Assembly (NCBI GenBank): GCA_012656075.1
Contig: JAAKBF010000207.1
Span: 467,533-531,532 of the forward strand
Source: Phytophthora hibernalis
Lineage: Eukaryota > Oomycota > Peronosporomycetes > Peronosporales > Peronosporaceae
Direction of reading: 5' to 3'
Length of the DNA: 64,000 nt
The notes beneath the pieces are model-generated. The model had not been told where the DNA came from, did no database searches, and saw nothing but the letters and a program-made list of their open reading frames with translations. Of the stretch, positions 11,329 to 23,870 are shown one piece after another. Made by a program: the position numbers and the translations under genes. The first letter of the stretch is position 1. Each line of letters opens with the position of its first letter.

Positions 11329-13459
11329 ATGAGTCGCCTCGTGGTCGCCATCGGCCACGTCGAGTTCACGGGCGGCTCCCAGGTGCTGTACGTGGTCAAA
11401 GTACAGCAGGACGCAGATGAGTGGGAGGTGCGCCGCACCTACTCGGACTTCCGCAAGCTGCGCGACGACGTGCAGCGCGTCATGAAGCGACGCACATCCT
11501 GGACGACGCGTGCAGCCGCGACTTTGCGCGCGATCTGCAGGACGTGGCGTTCCCGGCCAAGCGCCTGTTCGGCAGCAAGAAGGACCACGTGGTCAAGGAG
11601 CGCGCCGTGGAGCTGCACCGCTTTCATTAAGCTGCTCTTCCTCACGCACACGTACCGCAAGGCGCAGAAGGCGCGCTACGACCAGTACGTACAGGCGCTG
11701 CCCAGCCACCAGCAGGCGGCGTACGCGGCGCTGCAGGACCGCACACAGGCCAGCGTCACGGTCTTTTATCTGCTCCGAGACTTCCTCAAGCCTGTGACCA
11801 TCAAGACGGACGTGGCCGCCCATTCTGGAGACCTGTTGGGCTCGTCTGGGGATATCAGTGCAGTCAATGGAGACGAGGGCGACGAGTCTCCGCGCAGACT
11901 CATCCGAGAGAGCAAAATCCTGGCCATGCGGAGCTCCAACCCGAACGAGAGGAAACAGAAGGACAAGATGCAGCAGCACCGACGCAGAGAGCAGCAGCTG
12001 GAGCAGCTGCGAAAGGAGCAGCACAAGTACCAGAAGCAGACGACCGTGAAGAAAGAGGCGGCGAACCCTGCCAATGACGACACTAGGAGCACCCCCAAGA
12101 CGGTAAAGATGAACAAGTTGGTGGCGGCGTCCGAACGCTCACGCGCTGAGGCCAGCACGCTGCGTGACCAATTTTTGCAGAAGCAGCACAGCTCCTCGTC
12201 ATTGGAAGACCACCGCAAGCACCGTCATTACTCGACGCCCGACGGTAATGGTAGCGAATGGAAACGCCGCACAGCACGCGCTGTCACCTCCGCGTCGACA
12301 ATCAGCTCGTCCCATGACGAATCGGAGCCGGAGAAAGAGAAGATGATTGTTCCGTCGTCCGTGCCTTCGTCCGTGTCCTCGGAGACGTCGGCTGACGACG
12401 TGAAGCTTGTAGACCTGTCTTCCTTGGCCCAGTACAAGACGAAGAAAAGCTCGCGGCGTGGAGCCACTCCAGCGACAAGTCCAAGACGTCGCAAAAATCG
12501 CGCAGCAAGGAACTGAACGCTCCGCACAGCAAGGAGAAGAGATCGTCGCGCGGCAGGGAGAAGAGCTCGTCACGCACCAAGAGGAAAGCCAAGTCGGCTA
12601 AGGATGTCCAGCTTAGCGATTCTGAGCGTATGTCGCGCGTGAGCTCGGCTCTGAATGCCCAAGCCATCTCGATCAACGCCCAGCGCGAACTGGAGAAATA
12701 TGTGTCCGAGTATACCGCCATCATGGTTCTGCGCTACGTCGACCGGTTCATCAACAAAGCTGTAATGAAAGCGCCGGGCTGCTATCGTGTGAATGCGCAG
12801 CACCGGCTTGTCGTTGACGGTCAGCGGTTCCTCCAGGAGCTGGAAGAAACTTTCACGGATTTGCCGAACAACTTCAGCGATATGCTCCACCATGGTGCAC
12901 CTGGCGACCATGATGAGTGGGGGTTCCTCCGGGTCTTGACAAGTATGTGCAGCTGAAGTGGGATTCGTTCCAGGCGTTGGGCAGCAGCAGTATTAGCTAT
13001 GAAAACGGACACAGTAGCGCAGCAGATCAAACCTCGGACTCGGACGACTCGGACACTGAGTACGAGTACGAAGAGATTGGCGGTGGCGGCTTTATGACTG
13101 CGAAGCAATCGTTCTCAAACGATGAAGAGTCAATGCTGCAGGAGATGATTGCCAATGGCACTGCAGGACGTGAGCAGATGTTGCGGCTACGACGACAGAA
13201 TAATGAGCAGGGATGGAATCGGCGCGAGAACCCGGGCTCTCGCTCCCAACGCGTGATCGAAGAGGTCTCGTCCTCCGAATCGGAAGAGGAGGAGACCAGA
13301 GCGCAGCAAAGAGAGAAGCGCAGGTCGAAGCGACGGGAGCCGAAAAGGAGTGTGTCTTGTGTTGTGGAGAAGTACCAGCAGGAGCAGAACGCACGACGAA
13401 AGGACCGTTTGGATCGAGTGCAGAGTATGAACGGGCAGAGTATCGGCGGTTTCGTGTAA
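11329..13459 (+). CDS. PX-domain, Lys/Ser-rich coiled-coil protein (frameshifted as read)
   Basis: The N-terminus has the PX (phox) pattern: a beta-rich start, then WEVRRTYSDFRKLRDDV, then FPAKRLFGSKKDHVV and a helix ending FLTHTYRKAQ. PX domains bind phosphoinositides, so endosomal or plasma-membrane attachment is expected. After it come FYLLRDFLKP, a charged coil (KDKMQQHRRREQQLEQL, about 11,960-12,020), Ser/Lys-rich spacers, a compact middle region (12,640-12,890), an acidic patch EYEYEE and an Arg/Glu-rich tail ending IGGFV. Four single-base frame changes interrupt it, near 11,485, 11,627 (these two compensate), 12,463 and 12,921; the last is explained by one G missing from a G run. The coding signal is otherwise strong, so sequencing error is a fair alternative to decay. 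It looks like a single exon. Confidence 0.75.
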
Positions 13460-13469
13460 TATACATTCA

Positions 13470-14163
13470 AGCAGCGGTGTTAGTGACCCAGAAGCGAACA
13501 GAAGCAAGAATTGAAAGCACCGGGCGAAGGTGGCAACCTAGTGAGCCTCACGATCCCGTCCCCGGTGTCGCCATCGCGCCTACATTGATGGTAAAGTGCA
13601 GTAACCACAAGCAGTGAACACGTCAGAAGACTGTTACTGTCTTGATTTCTAGTTTCCTTTGCTCAAGGTATAATCCAGCTGAGCACGTGACCAATAACCT
13701 CAATCGTTTCCGAAGAGCAGGAACTTGCGGCTGCAGTTGCAAAGCTCAAGAGTTTCAGCCTTGCTCGGATAATCCGAAAGAATAAGCACACTGGCATGCA
13801 TGCCGTCGAGGAGTCCAACGCTTAGAGAATTTGTGGAGCTCAGTTTTGGTAGTTTTTGATACAGCTGCATGCAGGTACGCATTTACGGCTGCAAACGAGT
13901 TCCTGTCGCGTACCTGCGTGGCGGACACTAGGCTCGTAGGATGAAGTCCTTGCCACTGCGCAGAAAATTCCAAGAGGCTAGCGTTATGTTAACAGCCTCA
14001 GCAGCACCGGCGTCGTTTCGATATTCAAATATAGAGGTACAAACTCGATCCAAGTGCTATGTAAACGCCTCTTCGACGCCTATAAAATGCTGCAATTTAA
14101 TGTCTCGACTTTAAGTGCTCTGGGAGGTACGTACTACCGCAACGCTACTCACACTAACGACTT
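13470..14163. other. Intergenic
   Basis: Minus-strand frames at 13,755-13,973 and 13,700-13,882 overlap and together look weakly protein-like (KAETLELCNCSRKFLLF), perhaps one frameshifted remnant; I do not recognise it. Nothing else is supported. Confidence 0.3.
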
Positions 14164-14179
14164 TCATTTTCACCATTTT
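14164..14179 (+). promoter_or_regulatory. Oomycete Inr plus flanking element of the mucin-like gene
   Basis: TCATTTTCACCATTTT fits YCAYTYY followed by the CAWTTT-like flanking element of the known 16-nt oomycete core promoter. It sits 160 bp upstream of ATG 14,324. Confidence 0.5.
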
Positions 14180-14323
14180 GACGCTTGGATAGATTTTCCG
14201 TTGGTTGCTCGTTGAAGCGATTGCTGCATGCAGGCAGCTTCGTCCGATGCTCCGTCCCATTTCCCAACTGACCCCTCAACTCTGACTGCGGCCTGAGTAC
14301 TTACGGCGTTTGTTTGCCCCGGT

Positions 14324-16500
14324 ATGACACAGCGGAGCGCGTTAAAGGCGACTTTCGGCCTAGCGATGTTGGCTCTTAACGAGCTGGCGTTGCAAGGCGG
14401 AGCTCTTGAGACGATCGCTGTGAGCGTGTGCCAGGACGCTACATTTGAGATCCCGACAAACCGTGGTGTGATCTGCACAGGAGACGGTGACCACCCACTC
14501 GGTGTCGAATGCCCACGAATTGGTGACACAGCTGTCAATGAGTGCTACTCATACCTCAATAGTTTCGACGGCGCGAAGTGCGTTGCTACAGAGGACGCGA
14601 AGTGCATTCATCTCGCCGGCAGAAATGCCTGGGGCTGCGTATTTCCGTCGACAGCATGCTCCGAGGTCAGTGAAGCCAAACCAAACGAGAGTTCGCCTCA
14701 CAGCTGTCTGACGTGGGATTTTTCTAGCGACGACGGGTCTGTCTCGACCTTGGATCTATTCGATCCTGAAAACGTAAGCGAGTGCGACTCTACCTGGTTT
14801 ACGAAGACGACAGTGACCGAGCTGTACAACTGCAAAGTCCCTACGTCGACTACTGCTCCAACGCAAGAACAAGAAACGACGTCACCAGCTATTCCTATAG
14901 ACACAAGTGCTATTCCCGTTTACAGTCCATCTTTCACGTCACCAGAAACTCAACCCCTAGCGATACGCATACGGATACTCCTGCGAAGGTAGCAACAATT
15001 CAAGAGGTGTCCAGTCAACCTCAAAAGTAGCTACTGCCTCTACACCAACTCCTTCTCAAATACCAGAGCAAACTGAGTTGGTAACTGAGACTCAGAAATC
15101 CAAGAAGCACCAGCAGCTACCGAAGCCTCGAAACCTGTGTCGACGTTGGCTCCATCAAGTGTGCCCGAAACTACTTTGGCGTCGACGTATCCAGAGGCTA
15201 CACAAATCACAACTCTGCCTGAGACCACCTCACCGACGACGACACCTGCAGCTGAGGAGCAAACGTATAAAGAATCGACTACAATTTCAGAGATGCCGAC
15301 AACGGCACCTACCAGCGAGGTTGAGACTGAAGTTCCGGATTATTCTTCGACCATTGCGCCTAACATTACTCTAGTACCCGAAACATCGGCAGCCCCAACG
15401 AGTATTGCCCCAATGTCAACGACACCAGTGCCTCACGCACCAACTGCAGCAGCTCCATGTTTCGAAACCAATTCGTACCCAACACCTAGAGTCGAGTCAA
15501 CGCTTGCACCATCAGCTACTGATTCACTCTCAAACTCACCGCCGCCTACTGCCACGCCATCTCAATCAACCACTGTTCCCGTGCAGGAATCCAACGCGAC
15601 ATACGCACCAATGTCGACCAAATCATTGACACCTTTCACGGTTCCACACATGTATGACACCCCGGTTTCTACGGAGACTGAAGCACCATTGCCAACTGCC
15701 ACTGAGACTTCAGCTTATGAGAAGACTTCTACCCCCACTTCGGCGCCTACAGCAACCATGGTTCCGGAGGATGGGTCCGATTCCTCGGACGTGATTGATA
15801 TTAGTTATATACAAACAAACACTCGGTGACTTTGGAAGCTACGGCATATTCAACGGAGGCATCGACTACGACTCCTTCTACAACCGGAGCTCAGAAACAA
15901 ATTCCCACCGAAAGCAGTGTTTATACTGAAGCGCCAACATCGCAGCCGCATATGACAGATACGCCCTGTACGGAGATGCCAACCTTAGAGACACCTATCA
16001 CTGAGGCTCCAATCACTCAGACGCCTACGACGGAAACCCCTGCCGCTACAATTGCATCGGCTCAAGAAGAGTATCAGCAAGAAGAACAACAGAGTTACGA
16101 AACCTCATCTGTAACGACGGCATCTCCCTCTATCGAAGCAGCTACGACCCAGGCACCAACTCAAGCTCCGACTGAAGAAACTACGACCCAGGCTCCGATT
16201 GAGACCCCAACAAATACAACATCAGACGCAGTCGAGTCCACCATAACACCGTGCGCTACGTCAACCACGGCTTCAAACAAGTCATTAACGCTTCAAGCGT
16301 CGACGCAATCCAGCTTTACCACTATCGCCTCAACTGGCATTTCAGCAGCAGCAGTGGTTGCCATCGTTATTGCGTTGGGCACCATTGTGGTCCTGACTGT
16401 CGCTGTCATTCGAACCCGAGGACGTTGCAACACGCCGCCTGTCACCGCCGTTGAAGTCCAATTCGAACACAGTATCGTTCTCACTCCGTCAGACTTTTGA
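14324..16500 (+). CDS. Mucin-like cell-surface glycoprotein (signal peptide, Cys-rich head, Thr/Ser/Pro stalk, TM)
   Basis: The start MTQRSALKATFGLAMLALNELAL gives a secretion signal. A Cys-rich globular region of about 140 residues follows (CQDATFEIP, GVICTGDGDHPLGVECP, NECYSYL, AKCIHL, WGCVFPSTAC). From about 14,840 the protein turns almost wholly Thr/Ser/Pro/Glu/Ala with repeats such as TEAPT, TTQAPT and TETP, a stalk expected to carry dense O-glycans. A hydrophobic segment (SAAAVVAIVIALGTIVVLTV, about 16,340-16,405) then a basic stop-transfer RTRGR and a short tail end at TGA 16,498-16,500. Frame changes occur near 14,955, 15,020, 15,090 and 15,830, while composition stays constant across them. 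A role in cyst or hyphal surface coating or adhesion is inference. Confidence 0.75.
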
Positions 16501-17372
16501 GTCCTGTATCGCCTGATAATAGCGAAGAAACTAGGACATTAGAAAGCAGACTAATCAATATAAGTATCTTGTTTCGATAACCACTAAAAATATTGGACCC
16601 GTGAACAAGGAGGGGCTAAAGCCTACAGAGCCTCTGTAGGCTTCAAACTTTTAAAGTTGAGCCTACCCGTAACAGAGGGGCTATCGAAAAACCAAGAAGT
16701 CAGGAATCTATTTTCAGCTTTATTCCAGCAAGCTATCGTATCGAAAACGCAGGCTCAATCCGGGTAAACGCATTATCGTGTTTAAATTTTTTTAAGAGCT
16801 ATAGAGGCTCAAGCTTCAAACAAACTAGATGAGAAGAATACTGAAAGTCGAGAGAACTCAAATATGATAAAACTAGCCAATATGAAGAGGTTTTCTTGTC
16901 AAACGTGCGTGTTGAAGATTTCCTACAAAATCTTGTAAAATGTATGCTCGCTTACTCAAATCCTGCATCCAATATCATTGCCTCGTTTTTTGTTGATCAT
17001 TTGGGATTTCATAAAAACTTCCTTATTAAACTATCAGAGCTCCCGCGTACAGGTAGGCTTGTACCCATGCTACCCGTACGCTTTTGACCTGAAGACTATT
17101 TTAGGCTAGCATTTACGGCTCAAGCTCGGTCTACAATACTCTACCTCAGGTTTTCTCATCTAAGAATAACTACCCTCGGGGCTAAGGTTTAGAAGGGCCT
17201 ACGAAGGACTTGTGCTCCTACGTAAGACCTTAAAATGGAGGGCGTTTTGGCAGAAAGGCACAAATAAAGTTAAGAGCTTATTAATAAGAACTGTGTTGCT
17301 GGATAGAAATACCGGTATTTTACACGAAGAGTACACAACGTATTTTTGTATGTGCGCAGGTTATGGCGGTAG
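16501..17372. other. AT-rich intergenic DNA
   Basis: No gene seen. A hairpin at 16,619-16,643 (AAGCCTACAGA/TCTGTAGGCTT, 3-nt loop), about 120 bp past the mucin-gene stop, might end transcription. Words GGCTCAA, GCCTAC and AGAGGGGCT recur to 17,200 as faint repeats. Confidence 0.4.
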
Positions 17373-17421
17373 ATATTGTGAATTCCGTTCATATTTAGTT
17401 TTGGCTAGACTTGTGGAATAC
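17373..17421 (-). repeat. Dispersed repeat, copy 2
   Basis: The reverse complement matches 2,434-2,482. It is embedded in AT-rich DNA with no other shared flank. Confidence 0.7.
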
Positions 17422-17559
17422 CCCTTCAATGTACAGATTGGTCTCATTGGCCAAAATTGACTTTCTCGTTGATTCTTACTCATTCCGAGATCACTCGCTA
17501 CGTAGCTGCGTCCAGAGTTCGTGCTAAGTACAAGTAGTAGCGCTTGCTGCCTTCGATCA

Positions 17560-17960
17560 CTCGTTGTACGTGTGGTGATCGAGTCCGTGAATCCGTTTTG
17601 CACGTGTTGGTTGCGAAGATTGTACCCGTGGAGCTCGTGTTGTCCGTGTTGCTCGTGAAGCTCGTGCCCATGGGCATCTCGTTGCTGGTCGTCGCACTCG
17701 TAGCGCTCGTACCCGTGGACCTCACGCTGCACGTGGTGCTCGTGCCCGTGTAGATCGTGTTGCCCTCGGTGCTCGTCGAGGTCGTTCCCATGGGACTCGT
17801 GTTGTCTCGTATTGGTCGTGGCGCTCGTACCCGTGGATCTCTCGCTGCTCGTGGAGCTTATGCACGTGGATTTCTCGCCGCTTGCCGAGATCGTGCTACG
17901 TGTGCCCTCACGTTGCTCATGGATTTCGCGCTGTGCGATCTAACGCTACTTTGTGGTTCG
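17560..17960. repeat. GC-rich degenerate repeat (GCTCGTGCCCGTGGA-like)
   Basis: Variants of GCTCGT(G/A)(C/T)CCGTGG recur about every 15-18 bp. The minus frame 17,498-17,791 translates it into Thr/Ser/Asn/Gly repeats (GTSTT, STGTS). A repeat-rich surface-protein fragment is possible, but with no start or signal sequence I treat it as repeat DNA. Confidence 0.55.
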
Positions 17961-18231
17961 AGCGTCGGCTGGACATCGTATTACAACACGAGCTGTGCGT
18001 GAACGACGGCGTCCTTAAAGACCTTGCTGTTTCCACCAGTCTCGGGGTAGGAATTTCAGGAAGTTGAGTCTCTCTGTTAGCATATTGTAATGGGATCCGC
18101 TGCTACAAAGCAGCATGCTCACTCGAATACTATTTTTCACTGCTTGTAAGGAAGTCTCGGCAGCAACAAAGGGCTCAAGTGTGTTGCTGGAGATGTCGCG
18201 CTCGCCTACCGTCGCCTTCACGATTGGCTGT

Positions 18232-19115
18232 TGTGGTGTTGGGTTTTGGGACGCTCGGTCGCCAGTCGGCAAGGTTGCCCTTGCTGAAGGAAAGTGACCG
18301 GCGTGCCCTGATTGGCGGATTAAATTCCCGCGCCACAGTGACCACGATAGTTTAGTGACCGAGGCCTCGGTCGGGTATAATAAATTCCCGGCCGAGGGTA
18401 CGAACCGTCGTTTGTACCCATTTCAGTTTCGTACCCTCGGTCTTATATAGACGGGTACAGGATCACATACTGGGATCGGTTCACACTGGACATTTGTGTT
18501 TAGATATAGGACTAGCTATAAGATTGACTACGGAGGCTCTCAGAACCATAGATCAACAGAAATAAATCAGCACTCTTCCCCCAAGTCACCAATGGTCAAG
18601 TCCATCTTCGGTAAGTCTAGCTAGCTTATCGTAGGGTCTGGATACGCTCGGCTTGTGGGATGCTGATCAGCGAGCCTAAGGTATATTGAACCGAGGGTTT
18701 GTTGCTGGTCAGTCCAAGAGATTAGAGTGGCCGAGTGTTGGGAGCGACGAGTAGCGTCGTTCACCATATATTATAGTGGAACCGAGTGTTCCATACATAT
18801 TTTACTACCCACCGAGGTTTTACCTCGGCAAACCCGTATTAGGCTTGACAGCCGGTACCCCTTTCTGAGGGACTGCGGGGTTCGCGCGAAAGCGCAATAT
18901 TGCATACTAGCCCTCGCTCGTGGCTAGTGGTGCAGGTTATTGGGTTGACCTAATACAACCTAGGTGTACAGAGGGTTCACATCCAACTCGGCGTAAGAGA
19001 TTGTTCCTGGTCTTCAGGTTTGATCCAACGCTCGTTGACCTGACAAGGAAAGCGAGTGTTGTTGGTGGACTCATACCATTTGGGAGTGAGAATTTCTGCG
19101 TGATCCTACACGACA
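18232..19115 (+). mobile_element. Solo LTR of Gypsy family A
   Basis: 884 bp, starting TGTGGTGTTGGG and ending CCTACACGACA, close to identical to the two LTRs of the full element at 33,478-46,320. The 4-bp target duplication CTGT (18,228-18,231 and 19,116-19,119) shows insertion followed by LTR-LTR recombination. Confidence 0.9.
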
Positions 19116-19362
19116 CTGTACTACCAATCGCTTTATGTTGGAGGTCACAGGCTGATACACTTCGCTTGACGCTGGGCTGCGCCGTTCAGGATACGGGGAG
19201 ACTCAGACGCTGCGATGTCGACAGACTGTCAGACGCAGAGAAAACCTATCCCACATCATATGATATTTGACAGTGGGGCGGTTATTGTCCGATCGATTCG
19301 ATCAATCGGCCCTGACTTCGTTTTTGTGCGCTTTCAGCCACCCAACGATCACCAAGACCATT

Positions 19363-20800
19363 ACTCTCATGTCTGCCGTAGTGGCTCCCTCGGTGGTCCC
19401 ATCGATGGCGGAACACCTCAGGAGCGTCCGCGGCGGTGCCCGCCTGGACTTTCAGGAGCCGCTTCCATCACTTGAGCGTATGCGACACCTGTTCGAGTGC
19501 TACCAAGCCGGAATCTCCCTCGATGACTTCACTCAATAGGTCTGCGATGCGCGTCCAAGTGGCCACCTCCCCATTAGTGCTCGACTCTGGTGACTTCTTC
19601 CGCGGTGTGTCGACACCACGCATCATTAACTCCTTAATTCACGACAACCGTTACTCCGTGTTGAAGCTCCTGTTTGAGGACCACAAATTTGAAGCAATCC
19701 CCAACCGTCGGGGCGGCGGCTTACGCACTCATCGGGGAAGAAGTGTCCGCCCTTGGGCGAAAGTTTCGCTTCGGGTTGGAATCGCCTCTTTCCCAATGCT
19801 ATTTCCTCGACGATTGGCCTGACACGCCGACCGTAGCGGTCGATATGTTCAAAGCTTTGGCATCCAGCGGAGCGAAGCCAGTCTACTTCCGTCCTGCGGC
19901 GTATGACAAGCTATCGGGTCTCTGCTCTACGACTTGGCGATTCTACTTTCATGAAGAGGATCCCCGGTGGTTTTACTTCGGGACGGAGTGCTTCACCCTC
20001 CATAAAAGTGGGGCGATCCTCCTTTCGCTGTTTAGCAGTCGTCCACGTCGCCAGAAAACAGCTTCTCTCAATCCACCCTGCAAGGATTGACCACATCTGA
20101 ACCAGCTGCAGGCACGATCCAGCCAACGGCAATCTTGCAGTGACCGGCATCGGCTACGGTATCCGACTTGGTACACCACCCTGACAGGTCAGTGATTTTG
20201 CAAGAGGCCAATGAGCCGACAGTGTCACCAACCGTGGAAGAATCCGACAAACCTCAACCACCTGCAGCTACTCGCCCACAGGTTCTTCATTCCTCAGGTG
20301 TACCTGAAACCACCTCAGCTAAGCACTGCTAGAAGTCTCCGGAAGCAAATGGGCACATACACCCACCTCAGTCGACAGTCTTGCGCGTCGCAAACCGTTT
20401 AAGTGCGCTCGACAATTTCGAGGGCGACGCGGACATTCAGCTGGCAACGTTCGCGGGTGATGAATCAGCGGTTTGTCAACTGGTGCCACGCGTTTCGGAG
20501 GCAACGAAGGCACGTGTGATCAAGCGCTACAAATCAAAGCAGGCGAATCATTCATCAGCCTCCAATGAAACGGACTCCGTTGAGACTGTCGCCAAAGTAC
20601 TGCGTGGGCTTGAGGAGACCTCACTCACAGATGATGCGGCGGTGAATGATAACGCACTAGCCGTCGCAACGGGACATGTTGAATCGGTGAAAAGAGACCT
20701 GACTCAAGCGAAAAGGGCGGGTACACTGCTGACGTCGCTCATGGCACCCCCAAGCTTGGCAGTTGGCTCTTCGCGAATCGGACGTAACCCTCCAGTTTGA
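19363..20800 (+). pseudogene. LINE ORF1-like region
   Basis: Frames at 19,267-19,539, 19,436-19,822, 19,674-20,090 and 20,381-20,800 overlap in relay. The segment AYDKLSGLCSTTWRFYFHEEDPRWF resembles the nucleic-acid-binding N-terminal proteins of oomycete LINEs. No zinc knuckle is visible. Assignment rests mainly on position upstream of the endonuclease. Confidence 0.45.
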
Positions 20801-21353
20801 AGAGTTCATTTCCCCACGCTCTTAATCCCCAGCCCCGGTGCATCCCTGATACTAATGGCGCTAGTTTCTTCACAAAACGGCTCAAGGCCGCAAATTGGCA
20901 CAGCAACGAAACACGTGCCCACCTAATTGCCACTATCACCTCTGAGTTGGGTGCTTAAGAAGAAGGTGAAGTATGCTGGCACCAAGCACACTGCACCAGC
21001 CTCTTCTAGTTCTTGCTCATTCTGCTACGGTAGCCGACTACACCTTTCGGGATGACGCTGGTTGGGTATCATCCTGGAGTCGACGCCAACGTTCCTCCGG
21101 CGCAAAGGGCTTCGGCTACTTTCGGAATCAACCCTGGGAGAGTTGATACAATCGAGTTACGGGATCACAGTCGTGACTGAAAGTCTCCTCCAGTTTCCTG
21201 GTCTCGCCACGCTAATTGATATGTCCAAATTATAGGCACCCCCGGCAACGGATGGGAGGGACTTGGCGCTAACCGGTTCATCTCCGACTGCACCGACTGA
21301 CATGGCCTCTGCGACGCTGGATGACGCCATGACCCCCGATCGTTGCTAAGGTT

Positions 21354-22005
21354 TTGCCAGGGTGGCATAGCCTCAGCACCATATCCGCCAACTTGAACGG
21401 AATCTCGCTTACCGGCACTGAGGTAGCGCACCTCGCCCGACGTCACACAATTGTCTGCATCCAAGAGACCAAGATTAGCGACGAGGTTCATGCATCGACG
21501 CTTCGTTTTGTAGTAGATGCATCAGCTGGACGTCAGATCTTCGTTAATGACCACAATGAAAGCATTGCAGCGACAACACCCGCGACCTGAAGCGGTGGTG
21601 TTCTCACCGTTACCGACCCTGCACTACCGGGCTTGACAGGATCTCAAGAACTTCTGCAATACCGAGTGGAAGGGAGGTATTCCATCTCTCGATTGGTGGT
21701 GAATGAGGCGATCATCTACGTCCATGACATATATGCACTGAACAATATCAGAGATCGCTTCAACTGTTTCGCGGGGCTACCGCGAACATTCACTGAAGTC
21801 GCCACACACATTGTGTGTGGTGACTTTAATTTACGCTGGACCCTGCTATGGATGCGCTCATACTGATGGTGAAGGCCAGTCAAATGAGTGTTGCGAATGG
21901 ATGGCTGACCTCAAACTGGAGGACTGTTGGAGATTGCACCATCCTATGGACTATGTCTTCTTGGGCCCCACTAGGGCGAACCGGATCGATTATATCCTCG
22001 TCTAG
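21354..22005 (+). pseudogene. LINE AP-type endonuclease
   Basis: ISANLNGIS, then HTIVCIQETKIS (the catalytic E), later HIVCGDFN (the D-x-N motif) and RIDYILV near the end match the exonuclease-endonuclease-phosphatase fold that nicks the target. Frames change near 21,590 and 21,830. Confidence 0.7.
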
Positions 22006-22689
22006 GAAGCACTTTTCACCGCTCAGTACGATCTCTCCGATTATCTGACGTTAGAAAGCGGGGGTGACCATCTCGGAGTTCACCTTCAGTAAACAAGCTG
22101 GCACCACCCTCGTGGACCAGACTCCTGGTGGATACCAAGATGGTTACTCGATTTGGACGGTATACGAGCAGAAATCTCAACGACAGTGGAGGAACTACTC
22201 TGGAGCTTATAATCTGCTGCCAATCCAGGCATACTCTGGACATCCTGGAAATATCGCGTCCGGCGCTACCTACAGCGTCAAGTTACTGCTCGACGAAGGA
22301 GAAATCCGGCGAGTCCAGGAGCGGCTCACTCAACGCTTCGAGCTTCTCACAACAATTCATGCGGTTGACAAATCACCAGCGGCGACGATCGCGTGGTACA
22401 ATACTAAGCGAGATCTTGAGGCTTTCCGAGAGAAACAAGATGCCTTCCGAGGCAGTCGGCATTTCGATTATCTTGCAACAGCGACGGATACGAAGTCGGC
22501 GGCGTTTTTAATACCGGCCGGCGCAAGCCGCGTTTCGCTGGGTAAAGTGGAACTTCTGGACGGCACGGTGTTCAGCGACCCTGCCACCAAATACGACACT
22601 TTTCAGCAGCTATGGGGTAGCATATTTGGTGATAAAGGACCTGGGCGACGTGGCTACCGATGCCCCTTTTAAGAACGACTCCTTGACGC

Positions 22690-23870
22690 GATAGAGGCAG
22701 TGCTACCTCAGGACCACGTTCAAGAGATGGACGTCCCTTACGACGTCGATGAGTTCATTGTGGCCATTCAGTGGATGCGAAGTGATTGTGCGCCAGGCCC
22801 TGATGGCTTGACGAATAGATTCTATTTATATCAAGTTGCCATTGAGATTTTTTGGTGCGATCCTCGCCCGGGTCTTCGACGCTCAGTTCGAACGTGGCAG
22901 CCTACTGAGTCACCGAAACCTCTCTGAAATTTTCCTGCTACTCAAGAAAGGCTCACGATCCTTGCGTTGGGAACAATCGTCCAATCTCTCTAATACCGAT
23001 GGAAGTCAAGGTGCTCTCCCGAGTTCTTGTTTATCGACTGAAGCCGCTGATGTACCTCTTCATTCACGACGACCAACACGGTTTTGTTCCAGGTCGATCG
23101 CTACATCATCATCTGCTTCTGTTATCGGATTTACAGGCGTACTGCCACTCTACGGGGCTACACGCATTTTGGGGTTTCGAAAAGGCATACGATCGGGTGG
23201 ATTAGACATATTTGCTTCGGGTCATGGAACATCAAGATTTTGGACCCCGCATGTTGGAGTGGATTCGTATCCTTTACTTCAACCCATTATGTACTCTGAT
23301 GTTGGATGGTTGGAGTCAACTCAAACTCTTTCCGTCCAGGGGTGAAGCAAGGCGACCCACTCTCCCCATACTTGTTCCTGCTGACTATGGAGCCGCTCGG
23401 TGCACTTCTACGTCGCCACATCTCGGCAGGCCTTCCGCTCCAAACGCGACGGACTGCTACGGGCCTGTTCTTCGCGGATGACTCACTACTCCTGTCGGCC
23501 TCGCTCGAAGGTTGGGTGTGCAGCTGGATGTGGTCCGTCAATATTGCGCTGGCTCAGGTGCGCGTCTTAACGAAACGAAAGCGAGGTTACTAGCTTTGCA
23601 TGGTGATCCACTCAGCACAACTGCGTCGCCGCTTCCGGTGATACGGGGAGCGGAGACGGTCAGACATTTAGGGCTTCAATTTGGGTATCACGTGACGGTA
23701 GAAAGCACCGAGCGCGACCTGGAACAGAAATTAACGAGAGCACTTCGACCGTGGAGACACCAGGCACGAACGTTCACGGGACGCCGGTTGATAGTTTCTA
23801 CAATGGTACCCTCCCTGCTTTGGTACAAAGCTCTCCAAACCGTTACCCAACCGGCAACCATCAAACGTTG
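22690..23870 (+). pseudogene. LINE reverse transcriptase
   Basis: Finger and palm motifs appear in order: CAPGPDGLTNRFY, then LVYRLKPLM, DDQHGFVPGRS, FEKAYDRVD, GVKQGDPLSPYLF and the catalytic GLFFADDSLLL (about 23,470). The active-site YADD/FADD aspartates are present but the frame is broken at least four times. Confidence 0.8.
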
